Counted from the first letter of the stretch, positions 24,966 to 38,741 are shown. The stretch is 64,000 nucleotides of DNA from Vanilla planifolia (GCA_023846275.1 JAIUJO010000183.1:916745-980744), one strand, 5' to 3'. Numbers and translations are program-made. The notes: generated from the sequence alone by a model not told the origin.

Positions 24966-27525
24966 AAGCTATAACATCCCCTCTTCTGGAAAGTCATCAA
25001 AAGATTTAGGCCTATAGCATTAGCAATCATCATTATGGATATCCAAGTGTTTCTTTCTCATGCCTTTTGAGGCTAAGAAGACCACTAATGAACTTACCCT
25101 TAATTCGAAGGTTCATCTTAGCTAAAACTTAATCAGAACTTTGTAGCCCTTAGGCTAAGTCATAGCTCCTCTTCTAAGGTTATAACTGAGCCATATCTGA
25201 ACCCAATTATACTTTGTGGATAAAAACAAGAGCCTATCCAAACCAAAGGCGAAGCACTAATGTTCCTCAAATATTTTTTTTATGTGTTTCAAAAGTTTAA
25301 ACTAAATCCTAAATATAATTATGGAAAAACTGCAAAACTACCCAACCATAATCATCCTTTACCAAAATGTACTCAACCCAAAACCTATATTTTTATGGAT
25401 ACCTATGGCCATCTTCACTTTGAATGCTAATATAATGACTCTTTAGTGACCATAAATTTCTTTTAATTCAAAGCTAAATGTAATCATGCCCAAAAACTTA
25501 AGCCTTGTTTGATTTTTTTTTTAAAAATCTAAACTTCTCTAATCAATAATCATGCATCACCATGTTTATCTTCTACCTTACCCTAATCTTAACTCCTAAT
25601 AATTTCTTGTGGTCAAAGTTAACATTCACTTACTTGGCCTACCCAAGAACTTCATAAATCCTTATTTTTCTTCTAAGGCCTAAATTTGAGAATCCTATTT
25701 TTTTAACCTAGATAATAAGGAACTCCCAACGATCATAAAAGCCATTAAGGTTCTTATAAGGACTCAACTATGATTTATGAATGCTAACCTGAATTATTTA
25801 ACTTTCCACCCTCAATTACTACAATTTTATGACCAAAATAAAGAAAACAACTCAAACCATCTACAATAATCCTCACTCACTTCATGTTGGTTAGCTTTCA
25901 TTTTTCCTCAATATTCCATAGTAATTTAACTATGCACAAGCCCTTCCTACTAAGATTTTTCATACAATCCACAAAAATACACACTATGAACTCCTAATAA
26001 GAAGCATCTATTTGTACCTACTATACATCTTAGATCTCAAGAAGAATATGCAACTAGTTTCGATAAATTTCTATGCCAAGCAAAATTCTTAAGGCTATTT
26101 AGCAACACTAAACTAGCTAGTGACTCCCAGAGCCAAATGGAATTACTTTTTCAAATGAGAAGTCATTATTGCATCTTTATAAAAATTAATCATTTTTTAT
26201 AGTTGATGTTTCTAAACAATCTACTTGGTATACAAAGCAGCTATCTTGCCATCTAAATATGTACTTGTAATTGTAACAATGTGATTCCATTTAGTTAGTC
26301 ATCCAAAATGACTTAAATGTATTATTAGTCTAAGATGAAATCCATTATGTTCCCATTAAACCTCCAACCTAATATTGCAAGATTTTAAGTACATTTTACA
26401 ACTTCTATTGTTTTACTTTCAATACCTTGCATATTATGTAGTTCCAAACTTATTGACTTCCATTCTTCATTAAACCACTTCATAAAAATATTTTTTTGAG
26501 CTTCCTAAACATGTTGGTCTATCATGGATGAGTAGATAAGTTAATTCCATGAGCTTCCCTTTAATAATCTCTCTTTGAACTTCTACTATTGTGGAACACA
26601 TAACTTACAAAGATTTGTTAACATATGACACATCAAGGCAAAATCCTTTAACTCATTATGTTTTAACTTGAAGCTTAGGGTCCCATCAATAAATTTTCCT
26701 TATCTAATCAAATTAGTTAAAATGGATGCTAAGTGGGTTGAGTTTTGTAATCAAAGTGTGTGCAGCAAACTAAGCTTGAACATTACTAATATTCATCACA
26801 ACATCTCCCAATAATCTTTCCATAGGTAAGATTTGATTGTTGTGCTCCTAATCAGAGTTAATCACTTAAGTTATCTTATGCTTGAAATATTTTTTATCAA
26901 GATGATTATCCTTAGTGAGTTCCAAGTATTGCCAATACCTCAAGTAAAACTCATAAAACACCTTCACAGATAAATATTTTTAAATAGTATTTCAAAATTC
27001 TACTTTTATAATTTTTATTTACCTTTAAATTTACATTGCATATCTTGCTTTAGTATAATATTGAGGAAAGATTTCTTTATATATGTGGAATATATTTTGT
27101 TTTATTAAAAGCTTCAAAAAATTACTTATTTCTTTTCTCCTTTTTATAATTATTTTTAATAATTTTGTTTTTTAAAAATTTTTATTGAAATAGAATATAA
27201 AACATCAAAACTAATTGAAGTCCTTGTGAATGATTGCTCAAAAACTTATTTTTAGAGTTAAACAATACCACAAAAATATAGAAAATTAAAATAATAACTT
27301 AATTTAAGTTCTTTAAAAATTTAAACAATTCGAAGTTTTGCACATTTTAACTTAGAACTTAATTTTTCAAAAATTTTGTGTTAGCAAAATTTGAATTGCA
27401 AAAATACTACTATGAACGAAATATTCAATTAAAAATAAATATTTTTACAAAATATTTAAACTCATAAAAATGCTAAATGAACAAGTGTTACATTTAAAAA
27501 AAATAAAAATTAACCATAAATGAGA
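24966..27525. other. Unresolved transposon-like DNA
   Basis: The base composition changes to the pyrimidine-rich style also seen in the gypsy LTRs. At about 24,970 TATAACATCCCC resembles the TGTAACACCCC start of some plant gypsy LTRs on the plus strand. No second LTR, primer-binding site or coding motif was found. From about 27,000 it grades into the spacer repeats. Confidence 0.35.
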
Positions 27526-27529
27526 ATTT

Positions 27530-30137
27530 ATGCTCGATCTCTTCTCAAGTAAGTTTTATAATATCTAATTGAGAAAAAAACTACACCATTGAACTCCTAT
27601 AAAAATGCTTTATCAAGCCAAATATTTCTTTTTTTTATTTTTAAATATTTTCTGTTTTTAGATTTTGGCACACTATATAAGATGTTCTATTTTTCTCTAG
27701 ACTTGGTTATCAAGGATTTTATGTTTGATCTCTTTAGTATCATAGAATATAACTTTCTCTTATAATTTCACTAATTTCTTCAAAAATTTTCTTGAAATTT
27801 TATTATATTATTATGTAACTTGAGATCTCTTCTCAAGTAAGTTTTATATTACTTTGATTTTGTTGTATTATATTACTTCAATTTATGTTATTCTAGTTCA
27901 CATTTATTTACTTAATATTAAAATTATAATTATTTTTTATACTAATATATTTCTTTTGGTAATTCATAACAATTCTAAATGAGGTCTTATCAAGAAAAAA
28001 ATAATATTTTTAGATTTAATATAAGAAACTCGCCTAAACTAAATGTTAATTATTATAATTTTTAATATTTTATTTTCCTTTATTTTAGCATGTTTTATGA
28101 GCCAGTTTGATTTTAAACTATTTTGATGATTAAGGATGATTCACTTAATCTGTTAGAATTCAGCTTTCATATATAATTTATCTAAGCACTTCAAAGTTTT
28201 TACACTAATTTGGTTTATTACTATATAACTCTAAATGTTTTCTCATATAATATATTGATGATTTTGATTTTTTTTGTAACAAAATTGATCAATTTATCTC
28301 ATTTCAAATTTAATATTTTTATTTAACATTAAAATAATAATGTATTATTTTTTTTTGCATATTTTTTAGTAGGTTGTAGAAATTAGAAATAGTGTTTGAT
28401 CGAGGCAAAATAAGACTTATTTAAGTCATCTTAATGAGCTCTATCTTTTTAAACCATCATTTTTATATTTCTAGTAGTTTTAAATTCTAAGGTTTTGGTA
28501 TGCTTTATGAGATATTTTAACTTGTACTAAATTTGACCACTATAAATATCACACTCGAACTCCTTAGTATATTGGAATACAATATTACCCTGTAATTTCT
28601 CTTTTTTAAACTTTTTTCTATGATTTGGTTAAATTATAATGTAACTATAAATCTTCTTTTATGTGTCAATTAAATTATTTTGGTTTTCTAATATAATATT
28701 ATTTAATTTATCATGTATTTAATTTTAACATAATTTTTTAAAATTAAAATAACATTTTTAATATTTATTCTTATATACATCATAATTTATAGTAATTCTA
28801 AAAAGTTTAGATCGAGACTAAACAAATATCGTTGGATTCATCTCTACTAATATATTGAATTCAATATTTATTTTCAAATTTTTTTTAAAATATTATTTCA
28901 TTATTTTAATATGTTTTTCTAGTTATTTTGATTCGCATTTGATTTTATGTTAAAGGATGTTACATTTGAACTTCATAGTATCTTAGAATTCAACTTTGAT
29001 TTAGTTATAATATTATTAAAATTAAGTTGTTCTCTTATATGACCATTATGTTGCTTTGATTTGGTTATATTATATTACTTAAGTTAATTTTAGTTTGGTA
29101 TCAAGAAATATTTACCCAATATTAAAAATAATTATTTTTTTTATTGATGTTTATGTACATTGGTTATTTATTGTGAATCAGCATAAGGTTTGATCAAAAC
29201 AAAACAAAAGTTGTTATGCTAATCTTGATGAGATCCATCTGATTAAACCTTTATTTGTTTTATTCATAAATATTTTATAATCAATGGATTAAGTATTCTT
29301 GATGAAGCATTATGGATGAAACATAATTTCACCATCAAGGATTTCACGCTTAATCTTGAAAATATCTTAGAATATTGTTACCTTATATAATTTACATCAT
29401 TTTAACTTTAGTATATATTTACTTAATAGAATAATAATCATTTATTTATTTTTATTTTTTTATTTTAGATATTCACAAATATTTCAAACAAGGTTAGATT
29501 AAGATAAAATAAATATTATTGGAATCATCCCAATGAGCTATATCCATTAGATATTCTCTTATTATATTTTTTTAGTGTTTTATATTTTAAGGTTTTGGCA
29601 CAATTTAGTAGAAATTTTGATTTGTCTAACTTCATGATTGACAACGTCAAACTCGATCATCATTATTAACTGCACCACAATATTCCTATAAACTTTATCA
29701 TATTTATTCAAAAGTTTCACTTTGATTTTCTAATATTACATTGTATCTTTAAATGTCAACTTTTGTAAAATTTGTAACACTTAATTTTATTAAATTTCAT
29801 TTCTTCTATTTTCCTTATTTTAGCTTTAATATATAATAAATTAATATTAAAAATAAATTATTATTTTATTTATTTTTCTAATTTCTTGTAATTCTAAAAG
29901 AGGTTCGATCGAGAGGAAACGATCATCATTGAACATGTATCAATGAGTTCTATCAAGTTAAATATTTATTTTTAAATTTTTAAATGTTAACTATTAAATA
30001 ATTTTATCATGCTTTATGGTATATTTATGTTTGTGCCTAATTTTAAGATTGAGAATATTTTTCTTGATTCCTTTATTATCTTGCAATATAAAGTTCCTAT
30101 GCAAAAGTCATTACACTCGTTTTGATGTGCTCTATCC

Positions 30138-30219
<82 letters not shown>

Positions 30220-31038
30220 TCAAAATTTGTTATTTTGTTTTATTTCGTTTTGTTTTATGAGACAATTTGATTCGTACTGTTGTAACGATAGGGGATACTA
30301 AATTTGATTGCTTTAACATCGTGAAAGACATCTTTCTTGTACAATTTAACTTATTTATATAAATATTTGTTCTTAATTTTCTTATATTATATTACATCAT
30401 TTTTATCTTATTTCAGTTTTATTATACATTTACTTGATATTGAAAAAATATTATCATTTTTACTTATTTTGTTTTATACTTATTGTAATTCCATATGAGG
30501 TCCGATCAATATAAAATAAACATCATTGAATTAATTTCAACGATTATTGCCAAATGTAATATAAATTTTTACATTTTTAGATATTTTTATTTTCTCTGAT
30601 TATGGCATTTTTTATGAGAAATTTCACATCAAACTGGATCTGATGTTCAACAATGTTACACTCGAACTCTTTAGTGCCTTGGAATAGAACTTTTCCTTAA
30701 ATTTATCTCATTTATTTTAATTATTTTCTTTGATTTACTTATATTTGTTTACAATTTTAAATCTCATCTTTAGTGAGGTTTCCGTTTGATGCATGTGGAT
30801 GTTTTCAATCACTTCAATTTATCTCATTTCAATCTTAGTAGATAATTATTTAATATTAAAAAATAAATTATTATTTATGTTTATTTTCTTTAATGATTTA
30901 CATTAATTGAAAAGTCGTTTTTTATCAAGATGAAACAAATATTATTGAACTCATTATGTCAAGCTCCATTTAATTAAAAATTCATTTATGTTTTTAAATA
31001 TTTTATTTTCTTGTGTTTTCCATGTTTTGTGAGATGTT
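27530..31038 (+). repeat. rDNA spacer array A, about 400-bp tandem repeats, unit 1
   Basis: About eight to nine diverged head-to-tail units. An anchor with the pattern GGTTCGATCGAGA..AAAC followed by ATTGAACTCAT and GAGCTCTAT recurs near 27,984, 28,395, 28,800, 29,190, 29,490, 29,900, 30,500 and 30,915, most steps being 390-415 bp. Other shared blocks are TTTTGGCATGTTTTATGAGA and AATATTTATTTTTA. The 600-bp step includes the (TA)n run. Its position upstream of array B and the 18S, and its reappearance after the truncated 26S at 44.75 kb, identify it as rDNA intergenic spacer. Confidence 0.8.
30141..30214. repeat. (TA)37 microsatellite
   Basis: An uninterrupted TA run of 74 bp inside one unit of spacer array A. 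No other unit in the window has it. The short open frame across it (30,016-30,270) is an artefact of the repeat. Confidence 0.97.
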
Positions 31039-32165
31039 CCACATGCTGCTTTTGCTATATGCATGATAGGCAATGCACATGCTTGGCAAGGGACTTTACT
31101 TACATAGTAGTTACTCCTTGCATGTACTACGACATCTTATGCACTTGATTTGTGGGACCCACAAAGTGTAAGTAATTTTAGGGATTTTTAGCACTAGGGC
31201 TATTATCACATGGATAAGGTGAAGCATTATTTGGTGACTTGCATTCCTTCATGATGGAATTGTCATAATATGGAACCCATAAAGGGCAATTTGTAGGGTG
31301 ACATATCTTGCAAAAAAGTAGAAGTTGGATGGTGCAACAAGCATTAGGGTTTGTGCTTCTCATGATGTACCCCTGATGATACACTATAGAGAACTATGCA
31401 TTCTACAACATTATGTCCACACCCAAAAGCCAATTATATGTGCCCAACATCCTGTGTGCATGACTAATAACGCTTACAAAGTGTAATTTTTTTAATTTTT
31501 ATAGTTGTAGGCTTCTAACACTTTGATAAGGCAAGGGTTTTTTGAGTGACTTCTTCATTGTAAGAATTTTCATAACATACAATCCACAGAACAAAATATG
31601 CAACAAATTGGAACAAGTAGCAAAGTGATGATTGCATGGTGCATTATGTAATAGGGTATGTGCAAGCTCGATTGTAGCCTTAGCCTCACGTTGTTGTAAT
31701 TGCATGTGTGGAAGAACAATGGGTGCACTACAACACCGATTGTGTACTATTTGCACGTGTGGTAGGATGTGCATACACTTCCTATTACATCCAATGCATG
31801 TGTGTATTTGAGCCCATAAAGTGCAACTTCGTTTGGGATGTTTCCATTATTTACTACTAGTGCATTGATAAGGTGATGTTCCATTAGAAGACTTGCCATC
31901 CACATTCATGGAACTATCACAACATGTAATTCGCAAGTGTTAATGTTTGGCACAGTGCCATCTATAATGATGAAAATTTTGGATGATGAAATATGCACAA
32001 GGTTTTGTGCATTTTATGCTTCGTCCTTAATCATGTGCGATAGTTCATTCTTCTTAAGTGTTGTTTGCGACATCCTGTGCATGTAACTTGTGGCATAAAT
32101 TTTTTGAGATTTTTATCACTATCATGTGTTGGTTCTTATATAAGGTGATGCCCAATTAGGAGACC
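31039..32165 (+). repeat. rDNA spacer array B, about 320-bp tandem repeats, unit 1
   Basis: Three full units and a partial one. The anchor CAAAGTGTAA (or a close variant) followed by a T-rich run, GATTTTTAGCACT, GTGCATGGATAAGGTGATG and GGAGACTTGC occurs at about 31,155, 31,476, 31,808 and 32,086. Each unit also has GAAGTTGGATGGTGCAA and GCATTAGGGTTTGTGC. The same family forms a larger array at 45.3-48.5 kb in front of the second 18S. Short open frames here are shadows of the repeat. Confidence 0.85.
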
Positions 32166-33491
32166 TATCATTTTGTATGTCCAAAGTGTCATTCTTTTTC
32201 CTTTATGAGGGGCTTTGCTCACATTGTAGTGAAAGTTTGGTAGTGCCTTGTGCTTTCAGCAATGTCTTTGTCATTTGAGTTCTTGCCATTTTGTTGTATG
32301 ATGTATGGCAGCATCCCAATGTCTTATTCGTTGGAATTCTTCACATGCAACATTTTTGTGTCTAAATTGCATGGCATTTTCTCACCAATGCCATATCTTT
32401 GAATATGGGAAGAAAGAATGAGGTGTCACTCTAATAAGGGCATGACGATTCAGAATGCGAAATTGTTACACTTTTCTTACCATGTGGAGCTTTGTTTTGT
32501 GTCATATTTGTTAATGTCATAATGAAACTTCTATTGTGCAAATTACAAATGGCCATGTATTGGTTGAGTGTGCTATTACCTCTAAATGGTATGATGCAGT
32601 GTGGAAAGCCTCACTCTCATTATATGTATTCCTATGCATGCAACACCGTGGGGCCCTACAAGTGTGACTTATTAGTTGTGAAATTACAACTTTTTAGAGT
32701 TATTATCATGGTGTTGTTTCATGGATAGCAAATTTTGGAGCACGCAGTGTACTTTCTATCTTGTCTTGGATCTTGAAAAGACATTTTATAATTACATAAG
32801 TCATGCTCAACAACCATAATTTGTGTTGTGCAATAACTTTTAGCCATTTTAGTGGTTTGTTGATTGGTGTAGGCCATAATGGATCATTTGTATTTTTGTG
32901 CAATTTTTTAGATCTTGTTCATTGTCATGCCATGTGTATGTTAGCCGAGGCCTTCATCCTTAATAAGGCCAATTGTGGTTTGTTTAAAATCTTTGAATCT
33001 CTTTGGGCTAATGGGATTGGATTGGCTTTAGACCATTTTTGCAAAGAGTTATTTTTTGTGGTGGTGCTTCGTATAACTTGGCTACCTCTTTGTGTTGTCA
33101 ATTATTATTTGTAGGGAATTATCAACTAATCAAAACTTTTTGAGGAGGAAGTTCATAGGTTTCCTTTTTTCTATTTGATTTGTACGTCCCTATTCAATTA
33201 TCTTTTTGATTCCATACTTCTCATACCTTCTAACTTTTGTTGTTTTGTAATGCAATTGAATATGTGATCATCCCTACTCTCATGTTGGCATAGTTAATGA
33301 AACCACACATTTTTATCTTCATTCTCTGCCAAGGAGGGTTGTCATTAAAGAATCCTATTATTGAGTGACAATGAACTTGAGGAATGGCATGAAAATGTAA
33401 ATGCATTCATTATTCCTTTGTGAAGTGTCACCAGACATGAGGAACATGTCAACTAAGACATGAGGTGCTATCTAGTGCTTTATCTTTCTGT
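32166..33491 (+). other. rDNA promoter/5' external transcribed spacer, unit 1
   Basis: Lies between array B and the 18S start. 33,160-33,491 aligns with 48,790-49,118 of unit 2 (for example GTGATCATCCCTACTCTCATGTTGGCA, and TCACCAGACAT about 70 bp before the 18S). 32,170-32,340 matches 48,520-48,720. Unit 1 has about 800 extra bases between, partly a repeat of the 32,170 block near 32,465. The RNA polymerase I start should lie here, but the plant TATATA-GGG initiator is no longer readable. Confidence 0.6.
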
Positions 33492-34620
33492 ATCAACTTA
33501 GTTGATCTTGTCAACCGTCATCTGCTTTTCTCAAAGATTAATCCATGCATGTGTAAGCATAAGCCATTTTAAATTGTTAAATAGTTAATGACTCATTAAA
33601 AAATAGTTGTAGTTTTTATAAAGGAACATGCTACTTTGAAACTAATGTGATTCTAGAGCTAATACATGCATCAAGTCCTAACTTCTTCATGGGATGCATT
33701 TTTTAAGTACAAGATCGATGTGGGCTTTCACCTTGCTCCTTAACTTTTCATGGTAGCTTATCATATCACATGACATCTATGTACGTGATGCCTCATTCAA
33801 ATTTTCACCATATCAATTTTTGATGGTAATGTAAATGCCTACCATGCTGGTAATGGTTGAATGGGAATTATGGTTTGATTCTAAAAAGGTAGCTTGAGAC
33901 ATGGCTACCACTTCCAAGGAAGTACTAAGCAAGTAAATTTCCTAATCTTGACATGGTGAGGTATTGATAACAAATAATAATATAGGCTCCATAAATTTAG
34001 TAATTGGAAAGAGTATAATCTAAGTCACTTAATAAGGATCCTTTGGAGGGAAGGTTTGGTTTCGGCAGCCACAATAATCTTAGGTCCAATAACCTATGTT
34101 TAAGTTGTAGTTAAAAAGCTCGTAATAATACCATTGTTTGGGTTATTCTGTCTACCATTTTCTGTACACTTCTGATCCTAATCATTTTGTCAATGATGTA
34201 GTTTGCCTTTATCTAGCTTGCTAGTGTCTCTAGCATCATTACTTTGTAGAAATTAAATTGCTCAAGCCCAGACCATGCTTTGGATACATTATCATTGGAT
34301 AACATTGTAGGATATAGATCCTTTTATGATGGCATTTGAGATTGAAGTAAAGATTAAGTGAGACAACCCTGAGCACACATATCTCATTATCAGAGTTAAA
34401 ATTCTTAGATTTATGAAAAAGTCATAACAAAAGAAATTGCTAATGTTGTTCTAATTAATAAAGAATGAGAGTTAGGGGCTTGAAGATGATCAGATACCAC
34501 ACTAGTCTTTACAATAAATGATGCTAAATACAAATATGTGTATGTCACTATTTAGACTCCATGAACATTGTATGTGAAATCAAAGTCATTGGGTTCCTTG
34601 GTAATGTCATGGCCAAAACT
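33492..34620 (+). pseudogene. 18S rRNA pseudogene, 5' part, unit 1
   Basis: 18S rRNA is the RNA of the small ribosomal subunit. Diagnostic 18S stretches occur in order: GTTGATC..GTCAACCGTCATCTGCTT at the 5' end, CTCAAAGATTAATCCATGCATGTGTAAG (33,532), TTCTAGAGCTAATACATGCA (33,652), CAAGGAAGTA..AAGCAAGTAAATT (33,916), TTAAAAAGCTCGTAATAATA (34,111), TGGATACATTATCATTGGATAACATT (34,279), AAATTCTTAGATTTATGAAA (34,399) and GATCAGATACCACACTAGTC (34,488). Most changes are C-to-T or G-to-A, and indels are spread along it, so it cannot be functional. Homology stops after a GTAATGTCATGGCCAAAACT stretch at 34,620, about two thirds through the gene, where LINE A begins. Confidence 0.95.
34574..34620 (+). 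repeat. Duplicated 18S target segment, left copy
   Basis: The last 47 bp of 18S before LINE A (GAAATCAAAGTCATTGGGTTCC through AAAACT) occur again in decayed form between the two LINEs (40,775-40,823) and after LINE B (43,563-43,602). This is the behaviour of a long target-site duplication. Confidence 0.7.
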
Positions 34621-34679
34621 ACACCATACTCTCTCTATGAAAGTTCATTTATAAAAACATTAAAAACATAAAGTTGAAG

Positions 34680-35080
34680 TGACTTAGGAGAGGCATTAGT
34701 AGGCCTCAAATAAAATCATATAAGAATGCATAATGAGAAACTTAGTCTTTAGAATTATTGCCTTCACACTTTTTGGGGGATGAGAACTATTATAGGAACT
34801 ATTATTCGTTGTTGTCAAAAGTAATTGATTAACTATAGTAGTGACTATAATGCAATTTGATTAAATCTTTGTTCCTTGGACGTTAAGAAGTAGAGCTTTC
34901 AAAATTTCCATTGCTTTTAGACTAGCAACAATGTCCATGGCAGTAATTAGATATCAAACTAAAGTTTTTTAACAATAGTAATAGATCTACCTATGTCATC
35001 TCATCTAGTAATACCAAATCTAGCATTAATGTCATGATGCATAACTGCATCATGTTTAAATTTAATCCAACCTATTGGAG
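34680..35080 (-). pseudogene. LINE A RNase H domain relic
   Basis: RNase H removes RNA from RNA-DNA hybrids during copying. On the minus strand the frame reads GWIKFKHDAVMHHDINARFGITRDD, the start of the plant LINE RNase H (W-K-N-DGA...GG--RD), with the first catalytic Asp kept. The end reads GNNSKD...HYAFLYDFI.GL-MPL, equivalent to B's QGNDVADWVTCHAHLFDFVWDLGMPL. It is the last domain before the 3' end in LINEs A, B and C. Confidence 0.72.
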
Positions 35081-35489
35081 TAGTGTAATAAGAGATAATA
35101 GACAACTGGTCAAGACCACTAGAGCTCCCATTGGACATGATGAATGAGTTGTAGTAAGTAGCAACTATAATGTTATTTCCCCATTTATGTGTAACTAAAT
35201 TAAGTGCCTTGTCTACTTGCACCTACAAATTCTTGTTATTCTAGAGGTACAATTAAGGATAAAGTTCTACATTTGACAACATGAGAAGTCATAGCCACCT
35301 AAACATTCATAGACATCTAATTAACTAAATAATAGAAGTCACATCCCAGTACTTAATCCCACAAAGCATGAGTTAGCCACTTATGATGCTACTAAACCAG
35401 AGTTCTTTCATGATATACCACTCTCGAAAATAATTTTTCACATCCTCATTAGTATGACATCACTAAAGAAAAAGTTTAGATGTCTCAAT

Positions 35490-35700
35490 CCTCCTTGCAT
35501 GAAGCCAAGTGTGAGTAGGAAGTAGATTTAATGCCAATCTATATAAGAAAGTGTTTACTTAAGGTTGCACCAACTCTTTCCAAACCCACGTGACCTCCTT
35601 CCTTGATTGACATATATATGTTATTGTATATAGTCTCTAGCTCCATCACCATATCCTCACCCAATGTGAAGCATAGAACATTCATTTGGTTTGAATTAAC
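35490..35700 (-). pseudogene. LINE A zinc-binding RT-associated domain relic
   Basis: The minus strand reads VWKELVQP.VNTFLYRLALNLLPTHTWLHARRI. It fits the plant LINE segment W-----P-K---F-WR---N-LPT---L--R-I that lies between RT and RNase H. The following Cys-rich part is lost. Confidence 0.75.
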
Positions 35701-36499
35701 TTAAGGAGAATGTCGAATCTAAAATGCCAAATTAGACGTGAAATAACTTCTAAATCTTTTTGTGATCCCACACCCTGTGCTCCTTGACTAGCTCTACTAC
35801 AAATATAAAATGCTCCACAACCATGTTAAAATAGGTTTTTTAGTAGCAATAGTAATGATGCCAAGCAAACTAACCAAAAAAATACTTGTAACAATTCACC
35901 AAACCATATTTTTTGTGGTATAGGGGGCTCCAACATCGAGTGACATACATCTATGAGATGAACTACAAGGAATATGAAAAGTGCTATTGTCATAATGTAT
36001 TTAGAGCAAAAGAACTATGCTCAAAACATATCTTCTTGAGTAATACCACACCTAACATGTTTTGCAATCAGCCTTGACTATTAGGTCAAAGAATTACAAA
36101 CTTTAATTCTGAGACATTCCTTAAGAGCTGTATTTCTCAATAGGCATAGTTTATTGTGCTACTACCATTTGAACTACTCTACAAATAATGACAAAATAAT
36201 ATGTTTTATTCTACAATAGTGTAGCTTGGAATTAAGTTGTAGACTAAGCAATAAGTAAGAATAAAAGTTAACATAAAGTTCATCATGACATTGTGGATAA
36301 TCATTTAAAATGATTTGATCATTCACCTTGACACATAATTTTCTACTTGATTAATAAAGAATTTCAATTCTTTTCTCTAAAGTTTTGTTGCTATAATTGG
36401 TTTCCTAGATATTTTTACTAAGCATACGAAAATTTCATGAAAGCATCTTTCAACATTAATAAGTCATTCCTTTGCTAAATAAAACTCTCAATTTGTTTA

Positions 36500-37330
36500 G
36501 ATTCATGGCCTCACCTAAGCGATGCCCTTATTACTCTATAATATCCTAAATATTCTTCATTATACCACAAGTTGATGCTTCATAAATCATGATGTCATCA
36601 TCATATAAAAGGTGTGTAATCATTAAGGTAGAAGGGAAATTCCTAAACTTAATCAAGACAACATGACCAAACTAATACTAATAAGCCATAATAGATACTT
36701 AGACACTGTAGTAAAGTGGTATGGAGTGAGAGGACATGCCTATCAAAGAGCATTAGTTACTTCTGTGAATGATAGATAGAAAACATTAGATGTTATATTA
36801 AATCTTGGTGTGGTGACATAAGCCTTAATCTAACCACAGCAAAGTCTAAGAAACTACCAATGTTTAAGCATATCCAACACAAACTTATAATTTTCCTTAT
36901 CAAAAGCATGATTCTTACCTAATTTATAATTTTCTTATCAATGCTTAAGAATATCCCTATCTAAAATCCTTGTTACTTGCATCAATGATAGTCAAAAAAT
37001 CATTAAACATAATCCAAAATGTTTGTGCAATGATATAAGCCTTAATCAAACCACAACAAAGTGTAAGGAACTACCAATGTTTAAGCATATCCAATACAAA
37101 TTTCTATTTTTTCTTATCATATGCCTAATCCATGTCCAATTTTATTACCATCAAACCTTCTTTGAAAGAAGACAGGTGCAAATAGGTATTGTTTTCTCAT
37201 TCAAAAAAATATTATGAAATATAGCACGATATAACACAAAAGCAACTTGCTACCTAACAAAGGTATCTGGAACCATTACCCTATGTCTGACAAAAAAAAT
37301 TTTGATCACCACTTTGTTAATCATATTACA
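36500..37330 (-). pseudogene. LINE A reverse transcriptase relic
   Basis: RT primes on nicked target DNA. The catalytic box is at 36,594-36,605, where ITHLLYDDDIM reads in frame: YDDD in place of the usual FADD/YADD, with ITHL upstream as in plant LINEs. The GCPLSP-type segment is decayed at about 36,715-36,745. The N-terminal part with QVAFVLYRAIFHNI, equivalent to Q--F--GR-I-DN, lies near 37,220-37,280. Stops and frameshifts separate these pieces. Confidence 0.75.
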
Positions 37331-38443
37331 AATTCTAATGAGGCTAAACTTCTTTTGTTTTGATGCTCCTTAATCTTTAAGGATAAATATGGCTATTGTG
37401 TCCTTTCAACATTTTGATATAAAGCTATCTTTAAATAATTATTTTTCCGCTATAATAATCTCCACCTACATGATTTTGTAATAACCATGTAAAAATTAAA
37501 CTGAAAAGCCATCCAAAAGATGGGATTTATTACTATTATTGGACATCAATATAGATATGATCATATCATCACTTATTAGAGTCACAAGTGCAGTCTACTC
37601 CTCATCATTAGTAATTATGAAGAGCTCAAATGGTGCAGAAGGCTCATATTAGACATGGATAATCCACATATTACTAAAAAAGTACAAAAGAATCACTTTA
37701 ATATTAGTTTAGGAGGCCATTGGTTCACTGATATCATTTTTTGGTTGTTGGATATAGTTGCTACTAGAGGTAAAGGTAGCCATTTCCTAGAAGAAGCTTA
37801 TTTAATTCCCAAGGGAGGCTTAATTAAGCTTGGTATGCTGTCTCCATCATGCTTATTCTAATGTCATGACAATGAGATATAAAAAAATAAGCTAGCCAAA
37901 GGATCATGTTCCAACTCTGTTAAGCAACTCATAGATTCCATATGTTGAAGCTCCTGGATTTCTTATTCTAATTGCTAAGATTTTTATAGATGTTAGAAAG
38001 TTCTACTATGCTCCATTTCTTCATTATTGACATAGCTTTGTTAAATTTTGTGGATAAACTATTCATTGGGATTACATTAATAGTACATTTCAAAGCTCTA
38101 TTAAATACATTGATTTACTAGGGAAACGATAAGCAAATATTCACAAGTTGGATTCTCCTTTTACTTTTTCCCAAGAATTATTGTCCAAACTATAATAGTA
38201 ATGTTTTGTGGTCTAACGAATGTAAGGGAGAAGCATAAAAGTGGTGACCAGGATGGCTTGCATACCATCAATAGTCATAAAAGCACTATATAATACTTCA
38301 TAGATGTATGCATTCACCTTTTTCTTAATAGATCAAGTAAAGTAATTTCAAATGAAACAAAAGCCAGTCAGATCCATATCATTCATAAAGCTAGAGAGTT
38401 AAAACTAAGCCTGACTATTGGTAAATTTTTTGTTACTTTTTTT

Positions 38444-38741
38444 ATTGTTATCCATGTAAGGCATTAAAGTGCCTTACATCAAATAATGGTCTACCAAACA
38501 TAGCACTATCTCTAATTTGGTCCAATGCTAATCGCCAATTTATATAGTATTTTGATACATACTTTGCACAAGACCTCCAAATGTCAGTATTATTGCTATC
38601 CATGTAAGGCATTAAAGTGCCCTGCATCAAATAATGGTCTACCAAACATAGCACTATCTCTAACTTGTTCCAATGCTAATCACCGATTTATATAGTATTT
38701 TGATACATACTTTGCACAAGACCTCCAAATGTTAGTATTAT
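38444..38741. repeat. 148-bp tandem duplication in LINE A
   Basis: Two copies, 38,444-38,591 and 38,592-38,741, start ATTGTTATCCATGTAAGG / ATTGCTATCCATGTAAGG and differ at about ten bases, mainly transitions. LINE C shows only one copy at the matching place. The open frame at 38,448-38,654 is produced by this repeat. Confidence 0.92.

Noticed and set aside
30016..30270. Open frame with a run of alternating Tyr-Ile
   Set aside because: It is produced by the (TA)37 microsatellite.
27530..31038. Possible satellite or centromere array
   Set aside because: The repeats lie directly in the rDNA spacer position in both units, so spacer subrepeats explain them better.
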